DNA of 62,500 bases from Lachnospiraceae bacterium. Its GTDB lineage: Bacteria; Bacillota; Clostridia; Lachnospirales; Lachnospiraceae. The notes beneath the pieces are model-generated. The model was not told where the DNA came from, did not search any database, and saw only the letters and a program-made list of their open reading frames with translations. A program made the translations under genes and the position numbers. Of the stretch, positions 24,680 through 33,711 are shown in pieces. The stretch is from assembly GCA_910575605.1 (NCBI GenBank), contig CAJTEW010000012.1, positions 1 through 62,500 of the forward strand. Reading direction: 5' to 3'. How positions within the stretch are numbered: the first letter of the stretch is position 1; each line of letters begins with the position of its first letter.

Positions 24680-26296
24680 ATGAAAGAAAAAATTGGGCAA
24701 AAGTTTGGACAGTTAAAAGAAGCAGCCGGAAAGCTAAGTGACAAGACTAAAAAATTAATTATTGCTGGTGTGGTAGTTCTGATTGCCGGAGCTGTAATTA
24801 TAGCACTCGTTTTAAATAACCGGCCCTATGGAAGTCTGTTTACCGGACTGGGACAGGAAGAAGCGCAGCAGATTACGAAGAAGCTTCAAGAGGATGGAAT
24901 AGACTTTAAATATGACGGTGATTCGGAAATCCTGGTAAAAAAGGATATTCTGGATCAGACGAAGGCATCTCTTGTACAGGAAGGTTATCCGAAAAGCGGA
25001 TTTACATATGACACATTTAAAGATAATGCGGGCGTTATGACTACAGATTCGGATAAAAATACTTATAAGCTGTATGATCTTCAAGACCGTATAGGCTCTA
25101 CGATACGTTTGTTTGATGGCGTGAAGGATGCGAAGGTTACGATTGCACTTGGAGAAGAGAGCAAATATGTTTTGAGCGATAATGAGCAGAAGTCCAGTGC
25201 GACAGCAGTGGTGACAATGCAGGATGGAGGCTCGCCTACAGCGGAGCAGGCGGCAGGCATTCAGAGGCTTGTCGCGAAAAGTGTTCCAGGGATGGAGCTT
25301 GAAGATGTGGCAGTTTTTGATGGAAACGGCAATGATGTGTCGGTAGAATCAGATGCAGGTTCTTCATTATCTTCCACAGGTTCTGACGCAGAAGAGATTG
25401 CGCAGGTAGTAGAGAACCAGATTGCGAATAATGTCATGAAGGTGCTCGGCCCTCTTTACGGACAGAATAATGTAAGGGTTTCTGCAAGAGCGCAGATTAA
25501 TATGGAGAACCTGATTAGGGAGACGATTACATATAATACTCCTGAGAAGATAGATGAAGAAGATAAAACGGGAATTGTCAGCAATGAAGAGAGATATGTT
25601 GAACGTGCAGGCGGAGCAGATGGAGCAGGCGGCGTAGCGGGTGCAGAGACGAATGCAGACGCAGATGAATATAATACAGACAGTGACACTGATGATGCTT
25701 CTGCATACAGTGAAAGCGTTTCTAGAGAGTATCTTGTGAACCAGATAAAGGAGCAGGGACAGGTAACGCCGGGAGCGCTGGATGATCTTACTGTTTCTGT
25801 TGCAATTAATGGCGACGGCTTTGGCGATTTAAGAGAATCTCAGCTTCTTGCGCTGGTAGGAAATGCAGCAGGTATAGCGGCAGCTGATCAGCGAGAAAAA
25901 ATCGCGATAGTAAGTGCACCTTTTAATGATGGTACAAATGATTCAGATGAGGAAGCAAAGACAGGTTTTGCAAAACTGATAGAGACTGTTCCGCTTTGGG
26001 TATTTATAGCAGCGGCAGTGCTCTTGGTATTACTAATAGGATTGGTTATTTTCCTGATTATCAGAAGGCGCGGTAAAGACGAAGATGAGGAAGAGCTTAT
26101 ACAGGCAGAAGGAGCTGATGGCGCTGAGGGAGTAGAACCCCCATTATTTGATCTTAATCAGGAGCTTCAGGAAATCAGAAACGACAGAGGCATGGAACTT
26201 AAGAGGAGTATTCGTGAGTTTGCAGAACAAAACTCCGAGATATCTGCACAGTTATTGAAAAACTGGCTGAATGGAGGCGGTGGAAATGGAGAATAA
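24680..26296 (+). CDS. fliF: Flagellar MS-ring protein FliF
   Basis: A 538-residue membrane protein forming the MS ring. A first membrane helix at about residues 26-46 is followed by the YscJ/FliF ring-building motifs (NNRPYGSLFTGLGQEEAQ, then VKDAKVTIALGEES). A low-complexity acidic segment precedes a second membrane helix at about 435-460 (VPLWVFIAAAVLLVLLIGL). The C-terminal tail, ending in AQLLKNWLNGG, is the FliG-binding region. Length is typical. It overlaps fliG by 11 nt. Confidence 0.95.
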   Translation: MKEKIGQKFGQLKEAAGKLSDKTKKLIIAGVVVLIAGAVIIALVLNNRPYGSLFTGLGQEEAQQITKKLQEDGIDFKYDGDSEILVKKDILDQTKASLVQEGYPKSGFTYDTFKDNAGVMTTDSDKNTYKLYDLQDRIGSTIRLFDGVKDAKVTIALGEESKYVLSDNEQKSSATAVVTMQDGGSPTAEQAAGIQRLVAKSVPGMELEDVAVFDGNGNDVSVESDAGSSLSSTGSDAEEIAQVVENQIANNVMKVLGPLYGQNNVRVSARAQINMENLIRETITYNTPEKIDEEDKTGIVSNEERYVERAGGADGAGGVAGAETNADADEYNTDSDTDDASAYSESVSREYLVNQIKEQGQVTPGALDDLTVSVAINGDGFGDLRESQLLALVGNAAGIAAADQREKIAIVSAPFNDGTNDSDEEAKTGFAKLIETVPLWVFIAAAVLLVLLIGLVIFLIIRRRGKDEDEEELIQAEGADGAEGVEPPLFDLNQELQEIRNDRGMELKRSIREFAEQNSEISAQLLKNWLNGGGGNGE

Positions 26297-27296
26297 TAAG
26301 CTGACATCAGAGCAAAAAGCGGCAGCAGTCATTGTTTCTCTTGGAGCCGATAAAGCATCTAAGATTTACAAGCATTTGAGTGAATCTGATATTGAAAAAT
26401 TAACAATAGAGGTGGCAAAGCTTGGACATATTACTCCGGAACAGATGGAAGAGGTCTTAGATGAATTTTATAAGACATGTCTGACGCAGAAAGTAGTAAC
26501 TGACGGAGGAATGGAATATGCCAGGGCAGTACTTGAGAAAGCGTTCGGTGAAAGTACTGCTCAGTCACTTTTAGAAAAATTGTCCAAATCCTTAAAGGTA
26601 CGTCCTTTCGAATTTGTTAGAAAGAGTAACGTAAAGAATTTAGTTTCTTTTTTACAGCATGAGAGACCGCAGACGATTGCGCTGGTGCTTTCCTATGCAG
26701 ATTCAGATCAGGCATCCACAGTTATCAGCGAGCTGCCTAAAGAAAAGCGTATTAAAGTGGTAGAGTCGATTGCCAAGATGGAGGGAGCATCCCCAGAAGC
26801 AATTAAGATTGTAGAAGCTTCGCTGAAGAAAAGGTTTGAAAGTGTACTTACTACTGAGGATTACACGAAGATTGGTGGTATTGATTACATAGCTGATGTT
26901 ATGAACCATATGGATAGAGCGAATGAAAAATATATCTTTGATGAGCTTGGCAAGGAAGATGAAGAACTTGCAGATACAATCCGTAAGAAAATGTTTGTAT
27001 TCGAGGATATTGTATCCATGGACAACAGATCGATTCAGAGATTTATCCGTGAATGTGATGTTAAAGATATTGTATACGCACTTAAAGGTTCTGATGAGAA
27101 TATTAAACAGCTTGTCTTTGCAAATGTATCCAGCCGTATGGCAGAGAGTATCCAGTCTGACCTTGAAGTTACAGTCAATGTACGTCTGCGTGATGTAGAG
27201 GAAGCACAGCAGCGGATTGTTGGCGTAATTAGAAGACTTGAAGAGGCTGGAGAGCTTATTATAGTTAAGAGCGGAAAGGATGAAATCATTGCCTAG
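26286..27296 (+). CDS. fliG: Flagellar motor switch protein FliG
   Basis: A 336-residue rotor/switch protein. N-terminal KLTSEQKAAAVIVSLGADKASKIYKHL binds FliF; the middle domain has LQHERPQTIALVLSY (EHPQ-like motif); the C-terminal torque domain carries MFVFEDIVSMDNRSIQRFIRECD with the charged residues that meet MotA. The start is ATG 26286, 8 nt after GGAGG; ATG 26271 lies over that site. The gene overlaps fliF and fliH at its two ends, which implies coupled translation. Confidence 0.95.
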   Translation: MENNKLTSEQKAAAVIVSLGADKASKIYKHLSESDIEKLTIEVAKLGHITPEQMEEVLDEFYKTCLTQKVVTDGGMEYARAVLEKAFGESTAQSLLEKLSKSLKVRPFEFVRKSNVKNLVSFLQHERPQTIALVLSYADSDQASTVISELPKEKRIKVVESIAKMEGASPEAIKIVEASLKKRFESVLTTEDYTKIGGIDYIADVMNHMDRANEKYIFDELGKEDEELADTIRKKMFVFEDIVSMDNRSIQRFIRECDVKDIVYALKGSDENIKQLVFANVSSRMAESIQSDLEVTVNVRLRDVEEAQQRIVGVIRRLEEAGELIIVKSGKDEIIA

Positions 27297-28050
27297 GATC
27301 GTGAAGGAACCGGAAAAAAATCAAGATATTAAACCGTTTGATTTTTTTGCGGGATTTAAGATTAAAGAAGATGTGCAGACCGAAGAGCAGGAAGACGGGA
27401 ATGATGTAGAAGAAACAGACGGGCCCGATCCGAACGCTTTGGTTGAAGCAGAAAATGAAATTCTGGAAGAGGCAAGAAGAAAGGCAGGCCAGATCTTGTC
27501 TGATGCAAGAGAACAGGCAGAATATCTTCGGCAGCAGGGATATGACGAGGGCATAAAGGCAGGCCGTGAGGATGGATACAAGGAGGCTTATGATGAGCAG
27601 CAGAGAATCCTTGAGCAAAAGATAAGAGAGATTGACCAGGGGTTTGCAGAGGCTGTAAAAGAGGTTTCCATTGAAAAGGATAAGATTTTAGAGAAGTACA
27701 TAGATGATTTAAAGCGTATTTCGCTTGCAGTGGCAGAAAAGATTATTCAGACGAGCCTCCAGTCAAGCGGAGATATTATAAAGCGTATGATTCTTGCGGC
27801 TACAGATAAGCTTAGAAAAAAACAATGGGCAAAGATTTATGTCACAAAGTGCGAAAGCGGCATATCTATGGAAGTAGATACTGAGTTTTTGGAGGCATTG
27901 TCCGGTCTGTCTGATAATATTAAGATTATAACAATGGATAATGGTGAAGATGGAACATGTATTATTGAACTTCCAGATGAGATTATAGATGCAAGTGTAG
28001 GTACACAGTTAGAAAACATCAAAGATATATTAAACAATGTCAGAGCGTAG
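27280..28050 (+). CDS. fliH: Flagellar export apparatus regulator FliH
   Basis: A 256-residue FliH/YscL-type stator of the export ATPase. A charged N-terminus with FDFFAGFKIKED leads into a long coiled coil (about 60-130) with the GYDEGIKAGREDGYKEAYDE glycine-repeat typical of FliH, then the C-terminal FliI-binding domain. It overlaps fliG by 17 nt and precedes fliI, the usual order. Confidence 0.9.
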   Translation: MKSLPRIVKEPEKNQDIKPFDFFAGFKIKEDVQTEEQEDGNDVEETDGPDPNALVEAENEILEEARRKAGQILSDAREQAEYLRQQGYDEGIKAGREDGYKEAYDEQQRILEQKIREIDQGFAEAVKEVSIEKDKILEKYIDDLKRISLAVAEKIIQTSLQSSGDIIKRMILAATDKLRKKQWAKIYVTKCESGISMEVDTEFLEALSGLSDNIKIITMDNGEDGTCIIELPDEIIDASVGTQLENIKDILNNVRA

Positions 28051-28066
28051 CTGAGGTGGGAAGAAT

Positions 28067-29368
28067 ATGTTTTCAAAGCTGCCAGAATTGATTCAGAAGT
28101 CAGAGACGGTAAGTTATATAGGAAAAATTGAAAATGTTGTCGGAATGGCTATGGAATCATCAGGGAACCGCGCCAGTATTGGAGACATTGCTATGATTTA
28201 TAATGAGGAAAAGCATAGGCAGATACCAGTAGAGGTTGTTGGATTCCGGGAAGATAAGATGCAGCTTATGGCATACGAAAACATCAGCGGTGTGGCGGCA
28301 GGAAGTTTTGTGAGAAATACAAAGCGCCGTCTGAAGATACCGGTTGGAGAGTTCTTAAGAGGCCGGATTATAGATGCCACAGGGAATCCGATGGATGATT
28401 TTGGACCGTTTCCCACACCGAGATATTACTATGTAGAAAATACTTACATAAACCCGCTCAAAAGACCTCCTATAACAGATACGCTCGAATTCGGCGTAAA
28501 AGCGATTGATGGACTTAATACGATAGGAAAGGGACAGCGTATTGGAATCTTTGCGGGAAGTGGTGTTGGAAAAAGTACATTGCTTGGAATGATCGCGAAG
28601 AATGTAAAGGCTGATATTAATGTTATTGCATTGGTAGGAGAGCGAGGACGGGAAGTACGTGAATTTATTGAGAAAGATTTGGGGCCAGAAGGACTAAAAA
28701 GGAGTGTCCTTGTTGTGGCGACATCTGACCAGCCGGCAATGCTGCGTATGAAATGTCCTCTTGTGGCTACAACAATTGCAGAATATTTTAAAGACCAGGG
28801 GAAGGACGTTCTTCTGATGATGGATTCTCTTACGCGTTTTGCCATGGCACAGCGTGAGATAGGGCTTGCGACCGGAGAGCCACCGGTTGCAAGAGGATAT
28901 ACTCCATCTATATATGCAGAATTTCCAAAACTTTTGGAGCGCAGCGGCAAATTTGAAAAGGGGTCGATTACAGGAGTGTATACTGTGTTAGTAGAGGGTG
29001 ATGATACGAATGAACCTATAGCGGATACTGTTCGTGGTATTTTAGATGGGCATATTGTGTTAAGCAGAAAGCTTGCCAACGAAAATCATTTCCCAGCGAT
29101 AGATGTAAATGCCAGTATTTCTCGTCTTATGACAAACATTGTGCCAGATGAACACAGGATGGCAGCTGCGAAAATGAGGGATATTTTAAGTATATATTCA
29201 AAAAATGAAGATTTGATTTCAATAGGCGCTTACAAAGCGGGGACGAACCCCAAACTTGACGGGGCGATTTCCAAGATTGACAAGGTAAATGAATTTTTGA
29301 TGCAGAAGATAGATGAGAGCTTTTCATTAGGAGAGTCATTACAGATGATGCAGAGGATTGTACGATGA
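28067..29368 (+). CDS. fliI: Flagellum-specific export ATPase FliI
   Basis: A 433-residue F1-beta-like ATPase that energises loading of flagellar export substrates. Walker A is GSGVGKST at residues 164-171, followed by ALVGERGREVREF, the Walker B region VLLMMDSLTRFAMAQREIGLATGEPP, and the C-terminal family segment. A GAGGTGGG site precedes ATG 28067. The 3' end overlaps fliJ by 4 nt (ATGA). Confidence 0.96.
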   Translation: MFSKLPELIQKSETVSYIGKIENVVGMAMESSGNRASIGDIAMIYNEEKHRQIPVEVVGFREDKMQLMAYENISGVAAGSFVRNTKRRLKIPVGEFLRGRIIDATGNPMDDFGPFPTPRYYYVENTYINPLKRPPITDTLEFGVKAIDGLNTIGKGQRIGIFAGSGVGKSTLLGMIAKNVKADINVIALVGERGREVREFIEKDLGPEGLKRSVLVVATSDQPAMLRMKCPLVATTIAEYFKDQGKDVLLMMDSLTRFAMAQREIGLATGEPPVARGYTPSIYAEFPKLLERSGKFEKGSITGVYTVLVEGDDTNEPIADTVRGILDGHIVLSRKLANENHFPAIDVNASISRLMTNIVPDEHRMAAAKMRDILSIYSKNEDLISIGAYKAGTNPKLDGAISKIDKVNEFLMQKIDESFSLGESLQMMQRIVR

Positions 29369-29817
29369 AAAAATTCTTTTTTCCACTAGATACAGTACTT
29401 AGCTATAAGGAACAGGTACTAGACGGCTTGAAAGCCGAGCATGCAAAGATACTGGCAAAAGTCAGAGAATGTGAACGGGCTATTGAGGAGCTCGAGCAGC
29501 TTCACTATGAGTGTACAGATGAATTCAGGAAAAATAAGATGAATGGAATTAAGATAAGTGAGATCCATACATATGAAAATTATCTGGAATCGCTAGGGCT
29601 TAAAATCAGACAGAAGCAGGAGCAGCTTAAGAGGCTTATGATAAAAGAAGAGGCGAAGAGGAATGAGGTAGTGGAAGCAAAAAAAGAGACCTCCTCTATT
29701 GATAAGCTAAAGGAAAAGAAGCGGCAGGAGTATGATAAAGTAGTACAAAAAGAAGAAGAACAGTTTATTGAAGAGTTTGTAGCTACGCAAAGTGCAATGG
29801 CAAAGCTTATTGGGTAA
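29365..29817 (+). CDS. fliJ: Flagellar export protein FliJ
   Basis: A 150-residue, almost wholly alpha-helical coiled coil, rich in Lys and Glu, matching FliJ in length, in its FPLDTVLSYKEQVLDGLKAE start and in its position after fliI. FliJ forms the central stalk of the FliI ring and escorts chaperones. Translation is coupled to fliI through the ATGA overlap. Sequence alone is weakly diagnostic; context makes the call. Confidence 0.88.
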   Translation: MKKFFFPLDTVLSYKEQVLDGLKAEHAKILAKVRECERAIEELEQLHYECTDEFRKNKMNGIKISEIHTYENYLESLGLKIRQKQEQLKRLMIKEEAKRNEVVEAKKETSSIDKLKEKKRQEYDKVVQKEEEQFIEEFVATQSAMAKLIG

Positions 29818-29868
29818 TACTGCAAAGCAGATTACTATATATATTATTAGAGAAAGGAGGAGAACAAA

Positions 29869-31023
29869 ATGGAAAGAGTAAGCGTGAAAAACGCAGACCT
29901 GAATCTGCGCGCAGCAGATAATGTGAAATCTGCCGGCCGTCCTGAAGAATCATCAGATGAGTTTAGAAAACTGCTGGAAGGACAAAAAAACAACGAGCAG
30001 GAAGTATCAAAGGATACAGAGCCCAAGAAGAAGCCTGAAGCAGCGCAGGAAACATCTAAGGAACCTGTAAATGAACAGGCAGCCGAGGGAAAGGTTGAGG
30101 AAGACACAAATGGTAAAGAAAGTAACCAGACGGTAAGTCTTTTGGCGGCATATCAAATGCTGCAGAATGTGAGGCCAGAGATTCAGACGATGAATCAGGA
30201 AAATGTGGAACCAGAAGTAGTAGTAGAAGAAGAGACATTAACAGATGTTGAGATGGTTCTTGAAGCAAAGCCGGAGGCAGAAACAACAGAACAACTTGTG
30301 ACACAGGGCACTGTAGCAGAACAGGCAGAAACACTTGTGGCTGAGAAGATTCCTGTAAGGGAAGAAATTAAAATGGATTCTACGAAGCAGGAAGCAGCGC
30401 CTGATGCTGAAGTAAAGCCAGAGGCATCAACAATGCAGGAGAAGCCTAAGGAAACAGGCAGAGAAGATGCAGGCCAGACAGACAGCAGAGGGGCTGAACA
30501 GATGATGCAGCCGCAGACAGCAGAACCTCTTATGAAAACAGAGGTACAGGAGATAAAGCAGCCGGAGCCGGTAAGAATGCAGGTGCCACAGCCAGAGGAA
30601 CTTCCGGAAAAGGTAACAGAACAGCTTATGGCAAAAATATCTGAAGGAGTGCAGGAGTTTGAGATACATATAGAGCCAGTTAATCTTGGAAAGATTGCAG
30701 TTAAAATATTGTATCATGAAGGCCAGGCAACAGTTTCTATTATGTGTTCTGAAAAGAGAACCTTTGAGATGCTGGGACGCAGTGCAGGTGAGATTGGTCA
30801 GGTTATTGAGAAAAACCTTGGAGGCACAACTACGATTATTGTAGATAAGCAGGAGAGTGATTATCTGAATCAGACCAGAGATGAAAACCAGAAGAATGGC
30901 CAGAACTCAGAGCAGGAGCAGCAGAAGGAAAGCAAAAATGACAAAGATGCAGAAGATGCAGAGCAGTTTCTTCAGAAGCTTCGGTTAGGTCTTGTAGGCT
31001 GGAATGTGAAAGGAGAAATATAA
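29869..31023 (+). CDS. fliK: Flagellar hook-length control protein FliK
   Basis: A 384-residue molecular ruler. The long middle part (about 30-245) is low-complexity, rich in Glu, Gln, Pro and Ala, as in FliK. The C-terminal domain at about 250-325 (FEIHIEPVNLGKIAVKILYHEGQATVSI) matches the conserved FliK L-x-P-x-x-L-G-x-V-x-V block that switches FlhB specificity. A perfect AAAGGAGG site lies upstream of ATG 29869. It precedes flgD, as is usual. Confidence 0.9.
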   Translation: MERVSVKNADLNLRAADNVKSAGRPEESSDEFRKLLEGQKNNEQEVSKDTEPKKKPEAAQETSKEPVNEQAAEGKVEEDTNGKESNQTVSLLAAYQMLQNVRPEIQTMNQENVEPEVVVEEETLTDVEMVLEAKPEAETTEQLVTQGTVAEQAETLVAEKIPVREEIKMDSTKQEAAPDAEVKPEASTMQEKPKETGREDAGQTDSRGAEQMMQPQTAEPLMKTEVQEIKQPEPVRMQVPQPEELPEKVTEQLMAKISEGVQEFEIHIEPVNLGKIAVKILYHEGQATVSIMCSEKRTFEMLGRSAGEIGQVIEKNLGGTTTIIVDKQESDYLNQTRDENQKNGQNSEQEQQKESKNDKDAEDAEQFLQKLRLGLVGWNVKGEI

Positions 31024-31025
31024 AA

Positions 31026-31562
31026 ATGGCGGTAGATGCAACTACATTATTAAGCGATGCAGCGAAATATTATTATGACGCAGAAAAAGCAACACAGGCC
31101 GGTTCTTCATCGAGTAATACATTGACGACAGATGATTACTGGAAGCTTATGGCAGCGCAGCTTCAGTATCAGGATATGAACAATCCGATGGACAACAGTG
31201 AAATGATGAATCAGATGGTACAGATGTCTTCCTTAAGTTCGATGACAAAGCTTTCAGAGGCGGTAGCAAATTTTTCAACAGTAACAAACAACCTGTCAAC
31301 AGTAACACTTACTACCTATTCCACAGGACTTCTTGGAAAGGAAGTTACCATTGCAATTACCGAAAAAGATGAGGAGACGGGTGAGAGCAAAATAGTGGAT
31401 AAAGTTAAGGGAGTAGTAACAGGCGTTGACCTTACAGGAGCGACTTCTGTATATGTAGGTGGTAAAAAATATGACTTATCACAGGTTATGGCAGTAGGCG
31501 ATGTCCCAGAGGACAAAAATGAACAGGACAAGGGAGAAAGCCAGGGTGAAGATAAAGCGTAA
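31026..31562 (+). CDS. flgD: Hook assembly cap protein FlgD
   Basis: A 178-residue hook scaffold. The conserved FlgD N-terminal block is clear: DDYWKLMAAQLQYQDMNNP, then NSEMMNQMVQMSSLSSM. The C-terminal Tudor/FnIII region is reduced and ends in an acidic tail (EDKNEQDKGESQGEDKA), so the protein is shorter than the enterobacterial form, as in Bacillus and Clostridia. It begins 2 nt after fliK. Confidence 0.92.
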   Translation: MAVDATTLLSDAAKYYYDAEKATQAGSSSSNTLTTDDYWKLMAAQLQYQDMNNPMDNSEMMNQMVQMSSLSSMTKLSEAVANFSTVTNNLSTVTLTTYSTGLLGKEVTIAITEKDEETGESKIVDKVKGVVTGVDLTGATSVYVGGKKYDLSQVMAVGDVPEDKNEQDKGESQGEDKA

Positions 31563-31601
31563 ACTTTAGAATGTGAGAGCAGAGTGAAAGGCGGTATAAC
31601 A

Positions 31602-31994
31602 TTGACGAGTAATGTGAATCAGATTACAAATGCCGGCACACTTAAGCTGCAGCATGCGCAGACCGCATTGCAGACGAGAGGAAATACTGGTAATCAAATG
31701 CAGTTTGCAAAGCTTCTTCAGGAAGAGGCTGGCAGGCCAAAGTCTGTTCAGTTTTCCAAACACGCGGCGCAGAGAGTGCAGCAGCGGGGAATCGAAATGA
31801 CTGACAGCCTTCTTACAGAGCTTAATCAGGCGGTAGCCAAAGCCCAGGAAAAGGGAGCGAAGGATGTAGTCGTTATTGGTAAGAGCGGGGCCTTTATCGT
31901 AAATGTTCCTAATAATATTGTTGTCACGACGATGTCAGGGGCAGAGATGAAGGAAAACATATTTACAAATATTGACAGTGCTGTCTTGATATAA
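31602..31994 (+). CDS. Flagellar operon protein, TIGR02530 type
   Basis: A protein of about 130 residues of the small family found between flgD and flgE in Gram-positive flagellar operons. The conserved block is VQFSKHAAQRVQQRGIEMTD, followed by KGAKDVVVIGKSGAFIVNVPNNIVVTTM. Its role is unknown but it is probably linked to hook assembly. TTG 31602, 7 nt after AAAGGCGG, is the preferred start; GTG 31584 has only a weak GAGAG upstream and adds six residues. Confidence 0.85.
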   Translation: MTSNVNQITNAGTLKLQHAQTALQTRGNTGNQMQFAKLLQEEAGRPKSVQFSKHAAQRVQQRGIEMTDSLLTELNQAVAKAQEKGAKDVVVIGKSGAFIVNVPNNIVVTTMSGAEMKENIFTNIDSAVLI

Positions 31995-32084
31995 GCCGGA
32001 CCATTTATGGAGGTTTTTGTGTCTGTATGACTTGCAGATACATGATAAGACAGCAAAAGACAAAAAGAAAGGAAGTAATGAAAA

Positions 32085-33383
32085 ATGGTCAGATCAATGG
32101 TTGCGGCAGTTGCCGGACTTAAAACCCATCAGTCGAAGATGGATGTAATTGGTAATAATATTGCAAACGTAAATACATGGGGATTCAAATCCTACAGCTT
32201 TAACTTCCAGGATTCTATGTATGCAAATTCAATTAGTGGTTCGGGCGGCAGTTCGGCGGCAGGAGCAGCGGGCGGACGTAATGCATCCCAGGTTGGTTAT
32301 GGTTCTACCTTGTCTTCTATTACAAATGAATTTGGAACTGGTGCACCGTCACCGTCCTCTAACCCTTTGGATTGTATGATTGATGGTACGGGATTTTTCC
32401 TGGTAGGTAATATGGTAAATGGAAGCTTTACGAATGTGGCAGATTCAGGTCTGTTCTTATCAAGAGTAGGAATTTTCCGTGTGGATAATAATGGTTATCT
32501 TGTAGATGACCAGAGAAGCTATGTATACGGTTATGCCTTAGTAGAAGGAACTGGTATTCCGGAGAAGTCAGCTAAGCCGAGTTCATATGCTTTTAAAAAT
32601 TCAGACATGACAATTACAACAGAAACAGATGCAGCTACTAATGTGACAAAGAACTATATTACAATAGCCGGACTTAAGGTGGAGACAAAAGTTGCACCTG
32701 GAGATTCAAGCAAGTATGAAGATGCAATTAATGACTGGATATCAGGTGCAAATAAAGATGCTAAATTTGGAGAATATAATATTGCGTTTAATGGTTTGAC
32801 AAGTACAGTAGACCCGACTGATCCTACGAAAAGAATCTTTGGTGCAAACCTGACTGTGACGGCAAAAAAGACAGGTGATACTCATACGGCTATTGAAGGA
32901 TTAGGATTTGGGAATAATTTTACACAGTTAGAATTAGGTAATGAGCTGGTGCCAGGAATTGATGCGGAATATTCAGATGAGCTGTCTGCTATTCGTATTC
33001 CGATCGACCCTGATACAGGCCTGATGTACGAGATTCAAAGCTATAAAATTAATGAGGATGGAACTATTCTTGGTGTGGATAAACAGAATCGCGCTATTGC
33101 GATTGGTCAGATTGCCCTTGTTACAGTAGAGAACCCGAACGGCCTTGAAAAAACGAGCGGTTATTATTATACTCCAGGCGCTAATGCAGGAGATACTACT
33201 GCGATGAAGCCAAACGGCGGTCCGTCAGGAAAAATTATGGGTGGTTACCTCGAGATGGCGAATGTTGACCTTGCAAACGAATTTTCAAATATGATTACCT
33301 GCCAGAGAGGATTTCAGGCAAATTCTAAAATTATTACTGTAACTGACGAGATGCTATCAGAGCTTGTAAATATGAAACGGTAA
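32085..33383 (+). CDS. flgE: Flagellar hook protein FlgE
   Basis: A 432-residue hook subunit. The N-terminus MVRSMVAAVAGLKTHQSKMDVIGNNIANVNTWGFK carries the rod/hook motif, and the C-terminus MANVDLANEFSNMITCQRGFQANSKIITVTDEML is the partner helix with FQAN. The central domain is the surface-exposed variable region. It sits after the TIGR02530 gene and before flbD as in Bacillus/Clostridium operons. Confidence 0.95.
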   Translation: MVRSMVAAVAGLKTHQSKMDVIGNNIANVNTWGFKSYSFNFQDSMYANSISGSGGSSAAGAAGGRNASQVGYGSTLSSITNEFGTGAPSPSSNPLDCMIDGTGFFLVGNMVNGSFTNVADSGLFLSRVGIFRVDNNGYLVDDQRSYVYGYALVEGTGIPEKSAKPSSYAFKNSDMTITTETDAATNVTKNYITIAGLKVETKVAPGDSSKYEDAINDWISGANKDAKFGEYNIAFNGLTSTVDPTDPTKRIFGANLTVTAKKTGDTHTAIEGLGFGNNFTQLELGNELVPGIDAEYSDELSAIRIPIDPDTGLMYEIQSYKINEDGTILGVDKQNRAIAIGQIALVTVENPNGLEKTSGYYYTPGANAGDTTAMKPNGGPSGKIMGGYLEMANVDLANEFSNMITCQRGFQANSKIITVTDEMLSELVNMKR

Positions 33384-33434
33384 TGCTGTTGTAATTAATG
33401 TTTAGGATTAATTAAGAAAGTAATTCATGCGTAT

Positions 33435-33461
33435 ACCGGGATATTTAGGTAATATCCCGGT
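33435..33461 (+). repeat. 10-bp hairpin between flgE and flbD
   Basis: ACCGGGATAT (33435-33444) pairs exactly with ATATCCCGGT (33452-33461) around TTAGGTA. No long T-run follows, so it is more likely an mRNA stabiliser or processing element downstream of the highly needed flgE message than a strong terminator. Confidence 0.65.
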
Positions 33462-33490
33462 TATGTTTGAAAAGTGTGAGGAAGTGTGTT

Positions 33491-33688
33491 ATGATAGTGC
33501 TGACTAAGCTGAATAATCAGCAGATTCTACTGAATTGTGCACAGATTGAGGCAGTTGAATTAATTCCGGAGTCAAAGATTGTTATGATGAATGGGAAGTT
33601 TTACCTTGTAAAAGAGAGCGCAGAAGAGATTATAGAGAAAACAATTGAGTACAATGGAAGAATCCATTGTTATCATACAGATAGATAA
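33491..33688 (+). CDS. flbD: Flagellar protein FlbD
   Basis: A 65-residue protein of the small FlbD (SwrD-type) family. The sequence MIVLTKLNNQQILLNCAQIEAVELIPESKI then IIEKTIEYNGRI is characteristic (LTKLNG-x-x-x-x-LN-x-x-IE). Its Bacillus relative SwrD increases stator power. Start ATG 33491 follows GAGGAAG by 6 nt; the longer frame from 33467 has no site. It immediately precedes motA, fitting a stator role. Confidence 0.9.
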   Translation: MIVLTKLNNQQILLNCAQIEAVELIPESKIVMMNGKFYLVKESAEEIIEKTIEYNGRIHCYHTDR

Positions 33689-33711
33689 ATAAGTAAGGCG
33701 GTGAAGATAAC

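Noticed and set aside
28444-29079. Long minus-strand open frame of 211 codons inside fliI
   Set aside because: It is a shadow of the highly conserved fliI coding strand, with no ribosome binding site and no recognisable family.
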